Part shown: piece by piece, positions 1 through 8,670 of the stretch
How the letters are laid out: every line of letters begins with the position of its first letter
Position numbering within the stretch: the first letter of the stretch is position 1
Assembly: GCA_012960225.1 (NCBI GenBank)
Contig: DUBS01000003.1
Span: 104,222-168,221, forward strand
Reading direction: 5' to 3'
Source: Gemmatimonadota bacterium
Lineage (GTDB): Bacteria > Gemmatimonadota > Gemmatimonadetes > Longimicrobiales > Gaopeijiaceae
DNA length: 64,000 nt
The notes under the pieces: generated by a model
The model's database searches: none
What the model was told of the DNA's origin: nothing
The model's input: only the letters and a program-made list of their open reading frames with translations
Program-made: the position numbers and the translations under genes

Positions 1-532
1 AAACTGGAGCCCCTCGAAATACCGTCGACAGAGGCCACCGTGACAGGCTCCTCACAATCTTTACCCCCAAAGGCATCCGATGTCCGTTCATGTCAGTAAC
101 AGCAGCCACGATGTCAGCACCACCCTCCAGTATTTTCACCAGGCTGATGACATCATCTGGGTTCTCAGTGAAATCCCCCTGAAGGATCACTGCGCAGTCG
201 CGTTTAGGATACGATGCGTTCTCTACTACATGTCTAAGCAGTTTTTCCATAGACCGGCCGTAACCAACCCGATCCTGTGAACCTAGTAGAGTAAGTGGTA
301 ACACTCGCTGATAACGTTCTAAGACCGCCTGAGTGTCATCAGTCGACGCATCATCGTGAACTACAATCCTGTAGTCCCTACTAAACTCCCCAAGGGTATT
401 TCGTATCTTCCAGAGCAGGACACCGATAGTGCGGCCTTCATTGTGTGCCGGGATACAGACGTAGATCACATTTCTTTCGGTTGAAGGGCATACAAACCAA
501 GGTCGGAACAGGAGCTGCCCCCGACCGACCAT
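1..532 (-). CDS. Family 2 glycosyltransferase (partial, 3' end outside window)
   Basis: Reading the minus strand from the ATG at 532 gives an open frame to the window edge (about 177 residues) that fits the N-terminal half of a GT2 (GT-A fold) glycosyltransferase. Visible are the nucleotide-binding start VIYVCIPAHNEGRTIG, the VVHDDASTDDT segment, and a QGDFTENPDDV segment where the metal-binding DxD-like region is expected. The pattern resembles polyprenyl-phosphate mannosyl/glucosyl transferases (family knowledge). A GTG inside the frame just before IYVCIP could also be the start. It is the third gene of a minus-strand run after the MsbA-like exporter and LpxL-like acyltransferase, so a role in envelope glycolipid synthesis is likely. 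The sugar and acceptor cannot be told. Confidence 0.8.
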   Translation of the reverse strand, partial: MVGRGQLLFRPWFVCPSTERNVIYVCIPAHNEGRTIGVLLWKIRNTLGEFSRDYRIVVHDDASTDDTQAVLERYQRVLPLTLLGSQDRVGYGRSMEKLLRHVVENASYPKRDCAVILQGDFTENPDDVISLVKILEGGADIVAAVTDMNGHRMPLGVKIVRSLSRWPLSTVFRGAPV

Positions 533-580
533 CGCCTTATACAGGCGCCTAAAGTCCTAGTTCCTAGTGAGTTTATCACG

Positions 581-1492
581 TTAGCACATCTGCTTGTCAC
601 GTCCTGGTGCACTCTTCCACCTCCTGTGGTGCCAGAAATACTGTTCGGGAGCCAACCTCACTGCCCGCTCTAGTGCTGCGGAGTGGGCAGCTGTCAGCCT
701 TCTAATATCAGCATCCACTTCACCACTGGAGTGAAAATCGATTCTCTCAAGAGATACCGTGTAACGCTGTCTCCATCCAGGATCTCGGAGTGCTATTCCA
801 AGAAATATCGGTGCCCCTGTGCGAATTGCGAAAAGTGCAGGAGCTCGGGTAGTCGATACCTCTCTACCAAAAAATGAAACTTCTATGCCCCCTTTATGAG
901 CATGCTGGTCTGCGAGAACCGCCACTACTCGTCCTCTTAGCAAACTACGTGGCACCTCTCTAGCCACCTCATCCATATGGATCAGACCTATACCAAATCT
1001 TTCCCGCACTCCAGTAATTGCGTCACCAATTGCCTTATTGGCCATACGCTTCGCTATAGCATCAAGTGATATCCCACGTGAAGTGAACGCTCCACCTCCA
1101 ACTTCCCAGTTTCCAAGATGTCCCGTGACGACTATTACACCCCTACCCTCTTCGACTGCGGTCCGAAATAATGCCAAATCCGGGATGCGAGTTCTCGCAC
1201 TTAAGTCTTTATCTGTTGCCCGGCTGAGCCTAAGCGTGGCGACGGCTTCCCTTCCTAAATGTGCGTAGCTGGCCCTAGCAACATCATGACGCCATGCGTC
1301 TGTCCTTTCCGGAAATGCCAGAAAGAGATGTTCATCGACTTCAGTCCGCCGCACTCTCAGAACACTTCCCGCAATCCATCCCAAAAGAGACCCAACGCTC
1401 AATGCTAGCGCTTCCGGAAGAAATATGGAGACGCTTGAGAAAGCCCTAAATGCTAAGTGTTCTATATAGTGTCTGGCTTTCCGAAGTTTCAT
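581..1492 (-). CDS. LpxL/HtrB-family lipid acyltransferase
   Basis: 303-residue protein of the lysophospholipid/lipid A acyltransferase (LpxL/HtrB) family, normally about 300 residues. The catalytic HX4E motif is visible as HLGNWE (His125, Glu130), followed by an ADQHA segment typical of the family. The N-terminus has a hydrophobic stretch (about residues 18-45) consistent with inner-membrane anchoring. The family transfers an acyl chain from acyl-ACP to a lipid A precursor or a related glycolipid. The gene lies 16 bases downstream of the MsbA-like exporter and 48 bases upstream of a GT2 gene, all on the minus strand. This supports one envelope-lipid operon. Whether the product is true lipid A or another acylated lipid is not shown by the window. 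Confidence 0.85.
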   Translation of the reverse strand: MKLRKARHYIEHLAFRAFSSVSIFLPEALALSVGSLLGWIAGSVLRVRRTEVDEHLFLAFPERTDAWRHDVARASYAHLGREAVATLRLSRATDKDLSARTRIPDLALFRTAVEEGRGVIVVTGHLGNWEVGGGAFTSRGISLDAIAKRMANKAIGDAITGVRERFGIGLIHMDEVAREVPRSLLRGRVVAVLADQHAHKGGIEVSFFGREVSTTRAPALFAIRTGAPIFLGIALRDPGWRQRYTVSLERIDFHSSGEVDADIRRLTAAHSAALERAVRLAPEQYFWHHRRWKSAPGRDKQMC

Positions 1493-1508
1493 AGGCTGGA
1501 GGGAAATC

Positions 1509-3410
1509 TCAATAATTGCCCATACTCGGGAGGTCAGAAGTCATCCGCAGGCCAAAAGGGCTCTCCACCAAGTCCACCTCATTGAATTGAAGGTCATAAA
1601 GCCTCCGATAGAGACCAGCCTTAGCTATCAGCGTTCCATGGTCACCTTGTTCTATGATTTCTCCTTTATCCATCACTAGGATCTTGTTCGCATTTAGAAT
1701 CGTAGAAATCCGATGCGCGATGACAAAGACAGTCCGCCCGACCATTAAGTGACTCGTCGCTTCTTGGATGGCACGCTCTGCCGCAGGATCTACAGAACTC
1801 ATTGCCTCATCAAGCACTAGGATAGGACGGTTCATCAAGAGTGCTCGGGCGATTGCTACGCGCTGTCTTTCGCCACCGGAGAGCTCGACACCTCTCTCAC
1901 CAACTATGGTGTCATATCCCCCTGGCATCTCCGTGATAAAATCATGCGCATAAGCAGCGGAAGCGGCGGCAACAATGTCAGAATGACTAGCTCCCGGACG
2001 ACCATAGCCAATATTCGAACTCACTGTATCATGGAAGAGCACGGTATCCTGAGAAACAATCGCAAATAGGGATCTCAAGTCTTCGATTCGCAATTGCCGG
2101 ATATCCAAACCATCAAGCATGATGCATCCAGCATCCACATCGAAGAAGCGTACGAGGAGATCTACGAGAGTACTCTTCCCGGAACCGCTCGGACCTACTA
2201 AGGCGATAACATCACCACGACTTGCTTGAAAGGATATGCCCCGCAGAACAGGTTCACCTCTCCGATACGAGAAAGATACGTCTTCGAAGTTGATAGCAGA
2301 CTCAAACCCCCTAATTGAGCGTGCGCCGGATGCATCAGAGACCTCATGGGGGATATCAAGAAAGTCGAAGATACGCTCGGCAGCTACGAGCCCCGGTTGA
2401 GCAATAGCCGGGAACTTCGCCACATTTTTTACCGGTGAATACAGCTTCACTGAGAGGCCAAGAAAACCGACAAATTCAGGACCAGTCACCTCCCCTGCTA
2501 CAACAAATCTGGCTCCAAGCCAAAGAATCACGACAGTACCAGCTGCTGCCAGTAATTCAGTGAGCGGTGGAGCAAGCGCACGGACAAACTCAGCACGCAT
2601 GAAACGGCGAAAATACTCACCAGTAAGACCACTGAACCTCTCCCTTTCACGCTTTTCGGAAGAGGAAGATTTCACAAGGCGGATCCCGGAGAGCGTTTCT
2701 TGAATGTGAGCAGTAATGTCACCTCCAAGATCCAGAACACTGTGATCGAGCTTCCGAAGCACGCCTACGAGTGGCCCCCAGAAAATCATAGTAAGGGGTA
2801 CTACCACAAAAGCAGCCGCAGTTAATTGCCACGAAATTAGGACCATCGCTATGACTGCAATTGAGAACTCGAGACTAGCCGAGAGCAACTTGAATAATTC
2901 AGTCGTCACCAGTCTCCGGAATTGTTCAACCTCGGTGGTCAAACGGCTCACCACCTGTCCCAATCGAGTGCGGTTGAAAAAGGATAAATCGAGGCTGATA
3001 AGGTGACCATAAATCTGGTTCCTAAGGTCCCGACTTACCCCCTGTTCAACTCGGGCCACAAAGTAGGTCCGAGAAAAGTGAAAGATATTTTTTATTAGAA
3101 ACACTAGGATGATGAGTGCTATGATCCTGCCAATCGCCACGAGCGGGTCTCCTGCGATATCGACCCATTGGTAAACTGTAGCATCGAGAAGGCGATCCAT
3201 GCCCGTTGCGCTAGCAAACCCCGGTCCACCTGAACTCGAGAAAAGTGTCTCTACAAAAGGAATGAGCAGTACGTACACCCAGGCGTCTAAGACTGCAAAT
3301 AGAAAAGCAGAGACTGATGCCAAGACCAAGAACGCTCCGTGTGGAGTCATGAGTGGCACGATACGAGGAACCGGGGAAATGCTCCTTGAGTGATCCCAGT
3401 TAGGCTTCAT
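1509..3410 (-). CDS. MsbA-like lipid ABC exporter (fused TMD-NBD)
   Basis: About 633 residues from the ATG at 3410; a TTG at 3428 gives six more residues, and neither has a clear Shine-Dalgarno. An N-terminal six-helix exporter domain (about residues 25-345) is followed by a complete nucleotide-binding domain: Walker A GPSGSGKST (about 406-414), signature LSGGERQ, Walker B ILVLDEAMSSVD and the AHR H-loop. The architecture is that of a half-size ABC exporter of the MsbA type, which flips core lipid A or other lipids across the inner membrane as a homodimer. Its place as first gene before an LpxL-like acyltransferase and a GT2 glycosyltransferase supports a lipid substrate rather than a drug, though substrate specificity cannot be read from sequence. 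Confidence 0.85.
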   Translation of the reverse strand: MKPNWDHSRSISPVPRIVPLMTPHGAFLVLASVSAFLFAVLDAWVYVLLIPFVETLFSSSGGPGFASATGMDRLLDATVYQWVDIAGDPLVAIGRIIALIILVFLIKNIFHFSRTYFVARVEQGVSRDLRNQIYGHLISLDLSFFNRTRLGQVVSRLTTEVEQFRRLVTTELFKLLSASLEFSIAVIAMVLISWQLTAAAFVVVPLTMIFWGPLVGVLRKLDHSVLDLGGDITAHIQETLSGIRLVKSSSSEKRERERFSGLTGEYFRRFMRAEFVRALAPPLTELLAAAGTVVILWLGARFVVAGEVTGPEFVGFLGLSVKLYSPVKNVAKFPAIAQPGLVAAERIFDFLDIPHEVSDASGARSIRGFESAINFEDVSFSYRRGEPVLRGISFQASRGDVIALVGPSGSGKSTLVDLLVRFFDVDAGCIMLDGLDIRQLRIEDLRSLFAIVSQDTVLFHDTVSSNIGYGRPGASHSDIVAAASAAYAHDFITEMPGGYDTIVGERGVELSGGERQRVAIARALLMNRPILVLDEAMSSVDPAAERAIQEATSHLMVGRTVFVIAHRISTILNANKILVMDKGEIIEQGDHGTLIAKAGLYRRLYDLQFNEVDLVESPFGLRMTSDLPSMGNY

Positions 3411-3737
3411 TGGCTTAGCAGGGGGCAACTAATAAGTAAGCCGCATAAGGGCTACACTCACCCCACTCGGCGCGATACCCTCTGCAAGTTGGCTACGAGC
3501 AGAGTTGGTGACGCAAGAAAAAAGAATGTGCCCAGGCGCGCAGAAGAAGATCTCCTCAGCGTCCCCCACCCAGGTTTTCGTCATTTATTGATCCAATACA
3601 ATTCGAAAGTGAAGCTCAAACCCGATAGCCCGCCCGTTATCAACGGACTGACATTAATTATTCTTTACAAATGGGTGTGAGCAAGAATTACTGGTATCGC
3701 GTAACAAACAACCATCCCTCTGCACTCATCCCTACAA
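3411..3737. other. Non-coding stretch upstream of the lipid-export operon
   Basis: About 327 bases lie between the start of the MsbA-like gene and the stop of the TonB-like gene, both on the minus strand. It should hold the promoter of the lipid operon and the 3' end of the TonB-like transcript. A plus-strand 96-codon frame here has no recognisable protein character. I see no tRNA, strong hairpin or repeat. Confidence 0.4.
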
Positions 3738-4391
3738 TTAAATGGATATCCGATAGGTGAACCACGATGCTACCGGCTTGCCGTCCCGAGTCGCCGGACG
3801 GAAAAGCCACTCCGCAGCCTGTCGGATAAGTCTTCGGTCAAAATCGATGTCCTCCGTAGTCGGATCTATGTAAGTAGAATCCGGGATTACGCCACCGCTT
3901 TCATCAATAAAGACCCACACCTGTATTTCTGTGCCCCTTAGATCACGCTTGTTGCTCGGGATAATTATGTCTCGGGGAGTCGCTGGTACCCAACCGGAGG
4001 CGCCTTGGTGGGGCATTCCAGGACCATCACTGAGACCCAGCACCTTATCAAGGCTGGGCCATTCACCTAACGCTGAGACCGGGCCTCTCTCGATGATCTG
4101 AGCAAGCTTAACTTCTTGAATATCAATTTGGCTGGGGATCGGGATTGGTGAAGGCGCGATCGGGAGATTGGGTGGAACCCAAATACTCAATGCCCTCAAG
4201 GAGCTTTCGTCGATAGTGCGGTCGCTCTGTTCAGGGCCAGGGGCCATATAGGGTGAGACGGGAACAGCCGTGATCTTCCAAATGAAAAAAACCAGAAAAT
4301 GGACTGCGACAGACATAGCGATTCCGTTACGCCACATCCTTCTTTCCCAGCGATGTCGATCTTTTATGCGGATTTCGGCTTTGTAACTCAT
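3738..4391 (-). CDS. TonB-family energy transducer-like protein
   Basis: 217 residues from the ATG at 4391. The frame extends upstream to 4484, but that extension is poor and unrelated to a TonB N-terminus. Layout is classic for TonB: a short basic cytoplasmic end, one membrane helix (about residues 20-38, MSVAVHFLVFFIWKI), a proline-rich periplasmic linker (PPNLPIAPSPIPIPSQ) and a C-terminal TonB domain with VWVFIDESGGV and AAEWLFRPATRDGKPV. It would couple the inner-membrane proton-motive force to outer-membrane receptors such as the one at 30159. No exbB or exbD is nearby. It is divergent from the heme O synthase gene. Confidence 0.75.
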   Translation of the reverse strand: MSYKAEIRIKDRHRWERRMWRNGIAMSVAVHFLVFFIWKITAVPVSPYMAPGPEQSDRTIDESSLRALSIWVPPNLPIAPSPIPIPSQIDIQEVKLAQIIERGPVSALGEWPSLDKVLGLSDGPGMPHQGASGWVPATPRDIIIPSNKRDLRGTEIQVWVFIDESGGVIPDSTYIDPTTEDIDFDRRLIRQAAEWLFRPATRDGKPVASWFTYRISI

Positions 4392-4546
4392 TAAGGTTCT
4401 GATAAAATGCCCTGGCCTGAGCCAATATATACTATCCTGGGAACTGGTCTCTTTGTTTCCGGAATCACCACAGCACCCTGTCACTAGCCTAGCATCGCAT
4501 CTAAGATCGGTCGCTACGCGGAGGACTATATAGACCTCGAATATTC

Positions 4547-5437
4547 ATGGAATCCTCAATCACAACGATGCAAAATCCCCCGGCCTCCAAACTTGCTGCG
4601 TTCTACGAACTTACAAAGCCTGGAATCGTCCTGTACGTAGCGATCACAGCTGGTGTAGGTGCATTCGTAGGATCTCGCGGTTCACTCCAACTTTGGCTGG
4701 GATTCCATACGATATTAGGAACCGGAATCACCACAGCCGGAGCGCTTGCACTCAATCAGTACACGGAGAGAGACGCTGATCGAGTGATGAAACGGACCAG
4801 AGGGCGTCCAATCCCATCTGGGAGATTGTCACCGCAATCAGCTCTTTATTTTAGCCTAGCCCTACTTTTTTCGGGGCTAATGTACCTCACGTTTACTGTG
4901 TCGTGGTTACCAGCAGTGATTGCGGCCTTCTCGGCACTCATATATGAGGCTGTCTATACACCGCTTAAGTCTCGTTCTTATGGAGCCACCTTAGCAGGGG
5001 GAGTTCCAGGAGCTCTGCCGATGCTCATAGGTTGGAGCGCCGCAACCGGTATGCTGGAGCCCGCGGGATTTGCTCTCTTTGGAATCACCTATCTATGGCA
5101 ACTGCCTCACGTACTCGCCCTCGCATGGATGCTCCGGGAAGATTATCGACTCGTGGGCTTCAAGCTGATACCCAGAGGAGGCGGTCGAATCATCGGGATG
5201 CACATGGTTACAGCAACTGCTGCCCTGCTACCGACAGTAGTTTCACCTAACATCCTAGGATACACCGGGGTCTGGTACCTGGCAGGTGCACTCCTGGCAA
5301 CAACATACTTCCTCGTAGTCACGATTTTCGCTGCTCGCAATATGACCAGCGCAACTGCCCGGAAAGTTTTCCAGGCGTCACTCTTGTATCATCCGATACT
5401 CTTAGGCCTAATGTTGTTCGATACCATTCGTCTCTGA
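4547..5437 (+). CDS. ctaB: Protoheme IX farnesyltransferase (heme O synthase)
   Basis: 296-residue UbiA-superfamily membrane prenyltransferase, the normal length for CtaB/CyoE. It starts FYELTKPGIVLY, the usual family opening. The first Asp-rich prenyl-diphosphate motif is visible as NQYTERDADRVMKRT followed by RGRPIPSG, and the second region as DYRLVGFKLIP. Seven or more hydrophobic helices span the rest. The enzyme farnesylates heme B to heme O for haem-copper oxidases, so the organism is presumably aerobic. No cytochrome oxidase or ctaA gene is present in the window, so the gene is isolated from its usual neighbours. An ATG at 4568 is an alternative start. Confidence 0.93.
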   Translation: MESSITTMQNPPASKLAAFYELTKPGIVLYVAITAGVGAFVGSRGSLQLWLGFHTILGTGITTAGALALNQYTERDADRVMKRTRGRPIPSGRLSPQSALYFSLALLFSGLMYLTFTVSWLPAVIAAFSALIYEAVYTPLKSRSYGATLAGGVPGALPMLIGWSAATGMLEPAGFALFGITYLWQLPHVLALAWMLREDYRLVGFKLIPRGGGRIIGMHMVTATAALLPTVVSPNILGYTGVWYLAGALLATTYFLVVTIFAARNMTSATARKVFQASLLYHPILLGLMLFDTIRL

Positions 5438-5467
5438 ATAGACCATCATCTCCGCGGAGATTTCTTG

Positions 5468-6628
5468 ATGCGTTACCTCATCGTCACAATGCTCATCGCG
5501 GTTGTACCAGTGTCCTTGTTTGGCCAGGAGTCCGCACGACCAAGGGCCCGCGACCTTGGTCTTATTATCGGTATTTTCAATACTGGTGAGCACAATGCAA
5601 TCACAGACGTGCCAGGTGTGCACGTTGGTCAAACCACTGTACTTGAGGGTTCCCGTGTTCGAACCGGGGTAACCGCGATCTTACCTCACAAGGGCAATTT
5701 GTATTCGAGTCGTGTGCCGGCTGCAATCCATGTGGGTAATGGCTTTGGCAAGCTCCTTGGCATGACACAGGTGCAAGAACTCGGAGAGATCGAGACACCA
5801 ATTCTCCTCACTTGCACTTTATGCGTATGGAAGGCAGCGGATGCGATGGTCGAGTGGATGTTAGGCCAGGACGAGATGGAGAATGTGCGCTCCATCAACC
5901 CAGTTGTCGGTGAGACAAATGACGGTGCGCTGAACGATATACGTTCGCGCCCCATAGAAGCGCATCATGTGGTTGCAGCGCTCGAATCGGCTACAAATGG
6001 TCCAGTAACTGAAGGTGCTGTTGGCGCGGGCGCAGGCACGGTCGCTTTCGGCTGGAAAGGAGGGATTGGAACGAGCAGCCGTGTACTACCTGAACGCCTT
6101 GGTGGATACAATTTAGGTGTACTGGTCCAGTCCAACTTCGGTGGCATCTTACAGATTAGCGGTGCACCCGTCGGGATTGAGCTGGGGCAATATTCATTCT
6201 CGGGTCAGGTTTCAGGAGAAGAAGCACCCGATCTAGAGGAAGACATCCATGAGTGGGGTTCAATAATGATTGTGATAGCAACCGACGCTCCACTATCGGA
6301 CAGAAACCTAGAGCGGGTTGCCCGAAGGGCAGTGATGGGGCTCTCTCGCACTGGATCGTATGCCAGTAACGGTTCGGGCGATTATGTGATCGCATTTTCG
6401 ACTGCTAATGGTGTTCGTCGGCCAGTAACTGATGGCCTGTACGAACTGGAGGATTTACCGAACGGGAGGATTAGCGCTCTTTTTCAGGCTACAGTCGAGG
6501 CGACTGAGGAAGCGATCTACAACTCACTTTTCAAAGCACAAACAGTCACAAGCAATGGCCGCACAGTAGAGGCGCTTCCAATCACTGAAACGACTGAGAT
6601 CCTTACACGTTATGGAGTAATCCGGTAA
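5468..6628 (+). CDS. Secreted P1-family (DmpA/BapA-like) aminopeptidase
   Basis: 386 residues from the ATG at 5468, chosen over the adjacent TTG at 5465 because of an upstream GGAG. A signal peptide is visible (residues 1-20, ending SLFGQ). The body matches the Ntn-hydrolase P1 family (L-aminopeptidase/D-esterase DmpA, beta-peptidyl aminopeptidase BapA): ITDVPGVHVGQTT, NDGALND, FGWKGGIGTSSR, and the self-cleavage/nucleophile region WGSIMIVIATDAPL with the catalytic serine near residue 265, which becomes the N-terminus of the beta chain. By family knowledge it releases N-terminal residues, including D- or beta-amino acids, from short peptides in the periplasm. It follows ctaB by 30 bases but has no functional link to it. 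Confidence 0.88.
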   Translation: MRYLIVTMLIAVVPVSLFGQESARPRARDLGLIIGIFNTGEHNAITDVPGVHVGQTTVLEGSRVRTGVTAILPHKGNLYSSRVPAAIHVGNGFGKLLGMTQVQELGEIETPILLTCTLCVWKAADAMVEWMLGQDEMENVRSINPVVGETNDGALNDIRSRPIEAHHVVAALESATNGPVTEGAVGAGAGTVAFGWKGGIGTSSRVLPERLGGYNLGVLVQSNFGGILQISGAPVGIELGQYSFSGQVSGEEAPDLEEDIHEWGSIMIVIATDAPLSDRNLERVARRAVMGLSRTGSYASNGSGDYVIAFSTANGVRRPVTDGLYELEDLPNGRISALFQATVEATEEAIYNSLFKAQTVTSNGRTVEALPITETTEILTRYGVIR

Positions 6629-6653
6629 CCCAATTAGGCGACTGTCACTCTTG

Positions 6654-7868
6654 CTAGGACTCGTGTGCCACTGCCGTATCGATCATTTGATCTATCTCAG
6701 CCTTGCTGTAGCCGAACTCTTGGAGCACGCTCCGTGTGTGCTCTCCGAGGAGTGGAGCACCTACTCGTGGTCCACTAGGGCCATGCCCATCACTTGATCC
6801 TGAGAGCTTAACCGGAATCCCAAGTGAACGGACAAGTCCTGCGGTCGTATGCTCAACATCAACGACCATACGACGAGCTTCAGTCTGCGGATGCTCAAGC
6901 ATCTCACCCACTGACGCGACTGGTCCTGCTGGAACACCTGCATCTTCAAGCACAGTCAGCCAATGCTCAGTGGTACACTCTCGGAAATGTCTCCCGAGAA
7001 TCTCGACAAGATCCGTGAGGTTTGCCATCCGATCTGTGTTGGTAACAAAGCGATCGTCACTGCTAAGTTCCTTCAGATCTAGAGCTTCTGTAAAGCGGGT
7101 CCACGTCCCTTCATTCGAAGCTCCCACATTAATCCAACCATTCTTAGTCTGAAATGCTTGGTACGGTGCTGCCATAGGGTGAGCTGACCCCAAAGGAGCC
7201 GGAGAAACTCCAGTCGCTAGTGCTATCGCACTCTGCCAGTATGTCTGTGTGATACCAGCTTCATATAGCGAGGTATCTACTCGCTGTCCCTGCCCGGTAC
7301 GCTCCCGTTCCAAGACAGCGCAGACGACCCCAAAAGAGGCAATAATGCCTGCAGTGATGTCCGTGAGAGGTGCTCCTACCTTGACTGGTTCCCGACCCGG
7401 CTCCTCGCCGGTAACACTCATTAGCCCGGAGTAGCCTTGCGCAATCAAATCAAAGCCGCCCTGCGATGAAAGCGGGCCGGTGCGCCCAAAACCCGTGATC
7501 TGACAATAGATCAGCCGTTCGTTTAGCACAGCCAGATCCTCATAGCCCAACCCCATCCGTTCCATAGTTCCTGCGCGGAAATTTTCGATCACAACATCCG
7601 CGGAGGACACCATCTGGCGCACGACTGCCCGGCCCTCTTCCGTGCGTAGGTCAAGTGCTATTCCCCTCTTTCCACGATTAAGCATCATGAATGCGGCAGA
7701 TTCACCCTCAATCTCGGGGGGCGAGAAGTGCCGCGTCGTGTCACCGCCCGGTAAACGCTCCACTTTTATGACGTCTGCACCTAGATCTCCGAGAAATAGT
7801 CCACAGATCGGGCCCGCCATAACATGCGCAAGCTCGATGACACGTAAGCCTTCAAGCGGAGTCGACAT
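6654..7868 (-). CDS. Class III CoA-transferase (CaiB/BaiF family)
   Basis: 404 residues from the ATG at 7868. A longer frame to 8003 would overlap the upstream gene and lacks family character, whereas the 7868 start has GAGGGACG upstream and the family's opening PLEGLRVIELAHVMAGP. LGADVIKVE, the ARFL-like NRGKRGIALDL and the catalytic-aspartate segment APLTDITAG are visible. The family swaps CoA between carboxylic acids without a covalent acyl-enzyme on glutamate. It is the last gene of the TRAP-transporter operon, 16 bases behind the enoyl-CoA hydratase-like gene. The likely job is activating the imported acid, or a metabolite of it, to its CoA thioester (inference). The substrate is unknown. 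Confidence 0.88.
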   Translation of the reverse strand: MSTPLEGLRVIELAHVMAGPICGLFLGDLGADVIKVERLPGGDTTRHFSPPEIEGESAAFMMLNRGKRGIALDLRTEEGRAVVRQMVSSADVVIENFRAGTMERMGLGYEDLAVLNERLIYCQITGFGRTGPLSSQGGFDLIAQGYSGLMSVTGEEPGREPVKVGAPLTDITAGIIASFGVVCAVLERERTGQGQRVDTSLYEAGITQTYWQSAIALATGVSPAPLGSAHPMAAPYQAFQTKNGWINVGASNEGTWTRFTEALDLKELSSDDRFVTNTDRMANLTDLVEILGRHFRECTTEHWLTVLEDAGVPAGPVASVGEMLEHPQTEARRMVVDVEHTTAGLVRSLGIPVKLSGSSDGHGPSGPRVGAPLLGEHTRSVLQEFGYSKAEIDQMIDTAVAHES

Positions 7869-7884
7869 CAGTTGCCGTCCCTCA

Positions 7885-8670
7885 CTACTGACCACTGAAC
7901 TTTGGAGGTCGTTTTTCAAGGAAGGCAGATCTCCCTTCTTTGTAATCCTCCGTCTGGAAGGCCTCCAATGCCTCATCCCGCTCGGCCCTCGTAAGTGGTT
8001 CACTGTTCCGTTCCATAAGGCGCAGAATAAACCTCTTGTGCCATCGATTCACGAGAGGTGCCCCGTCAGCAATGCGGTTAGCGAGATCCCAACCCATAGA
8101 TATTACCTCTGTATCCTCAACAATTCGGCTCACAAGACCAATCTCTCTCGCACGGCTGGCTCCAATAAGATCACCAGTCAAGAGGATCTCCAGCACCGGG
8201 CCAGGACCAAGAAGGGCGATCAGCGGTTCTAGCTCATCATGAGACATCGTCAAACCAAGTCGGTTGATCGGAGCACCGAAGCGGCTAGACCGACCACAAA
8301 TACGCACGTCGCAACATGCGGCAATCTCCATACCACCTCCAACACATAGTCCTTCAATCAAACCAAGTGTTGGGTGACAACACTCACGTACTGCGTTCAT
8401 ACCGCGAGATATCGCCTCTGAGTAACGCCTTGCATCCTCAGGTGTGTCGCGTTGGTCCACAAATGAAGATATGTCCGAACCTGTCGAAAATGCTCGGTCA
8501 CCAGCTCCACGTATGATCACACAGCCGATATCTGAATTCCTGGAGAGCTCGTCGAATGCATCCGCTAGGGCTGCCCATCCCCCTAGGTCGAGGATATTGT
8601 GTTTCTCAGGGCAATCCAGAATTACTTCTGCGACCCGTCCTTTGAGAGAAGTTCGAACCTGAGCATTCAT
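7885..8670 (-). CDS. Enoyl-CoA hydratase/isomerase family protein
   Basis: 261 residues from the ATG at 8670, which overlaps the TRAP large-permease stop as ATGA; the frame upstream of this is inside that gene. Crotonase-fold signatures are present: GAGDRAFSTGSDISSF (first oxyanion-hole segment), then VGGGMEIAACCDVRI. The segment that usually carries the first catalytic glutamate (mPEiglG) reads APINRLGLTMSHDE here, so the PE pair is replaced by PI. The chemistry may therefore differ from simple hydration, since crotonase members also do isomerisation, hydrolysis or C-C cleavage. Co-transcription with a CoA-transferase and a TRAP importer suggests it acts on the CoA ester made by that pair (inference). 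Confidence 0.85.
   Translation of the reverse strand: MNAQVRTSLKGRVAEVILDCPEKHNILDLGGWAALADAFDELSRNSDIGCVIIRGAGDRAFSTGSDISSFVDQRDTPEDARRYSEAISRGMNAVRECCHPTLGLIEGLCVGGGMEIAACCDVRICGRSSRFGAPINRLGLTMSHDELEPLIALLGPGPVLEILLTGDLIGASRAREIGLVSRIVEDTEVISMGWDLANRIADGAPLVNRWHKRFILRLMERNSEPLTRAERDEALEAFQTEDYKEGRSAFLEKRPPKFSGQ

Noticed and set aside
3390-3680. A 96-codon plus-strand frame upstream of the lipid operon
   Set aside because: Random-looking composition and overlap with the start of the MsbA-like gene; no Shine-Dalgarno or family resemblance.
7642-8232. A 196-codon plus-strand frame across the CoA-transferase and hydratase-like genes
   Set aside because: It is antisense to two well-supported family genes and has no recognisable composition, domain or ribosome-binding site.
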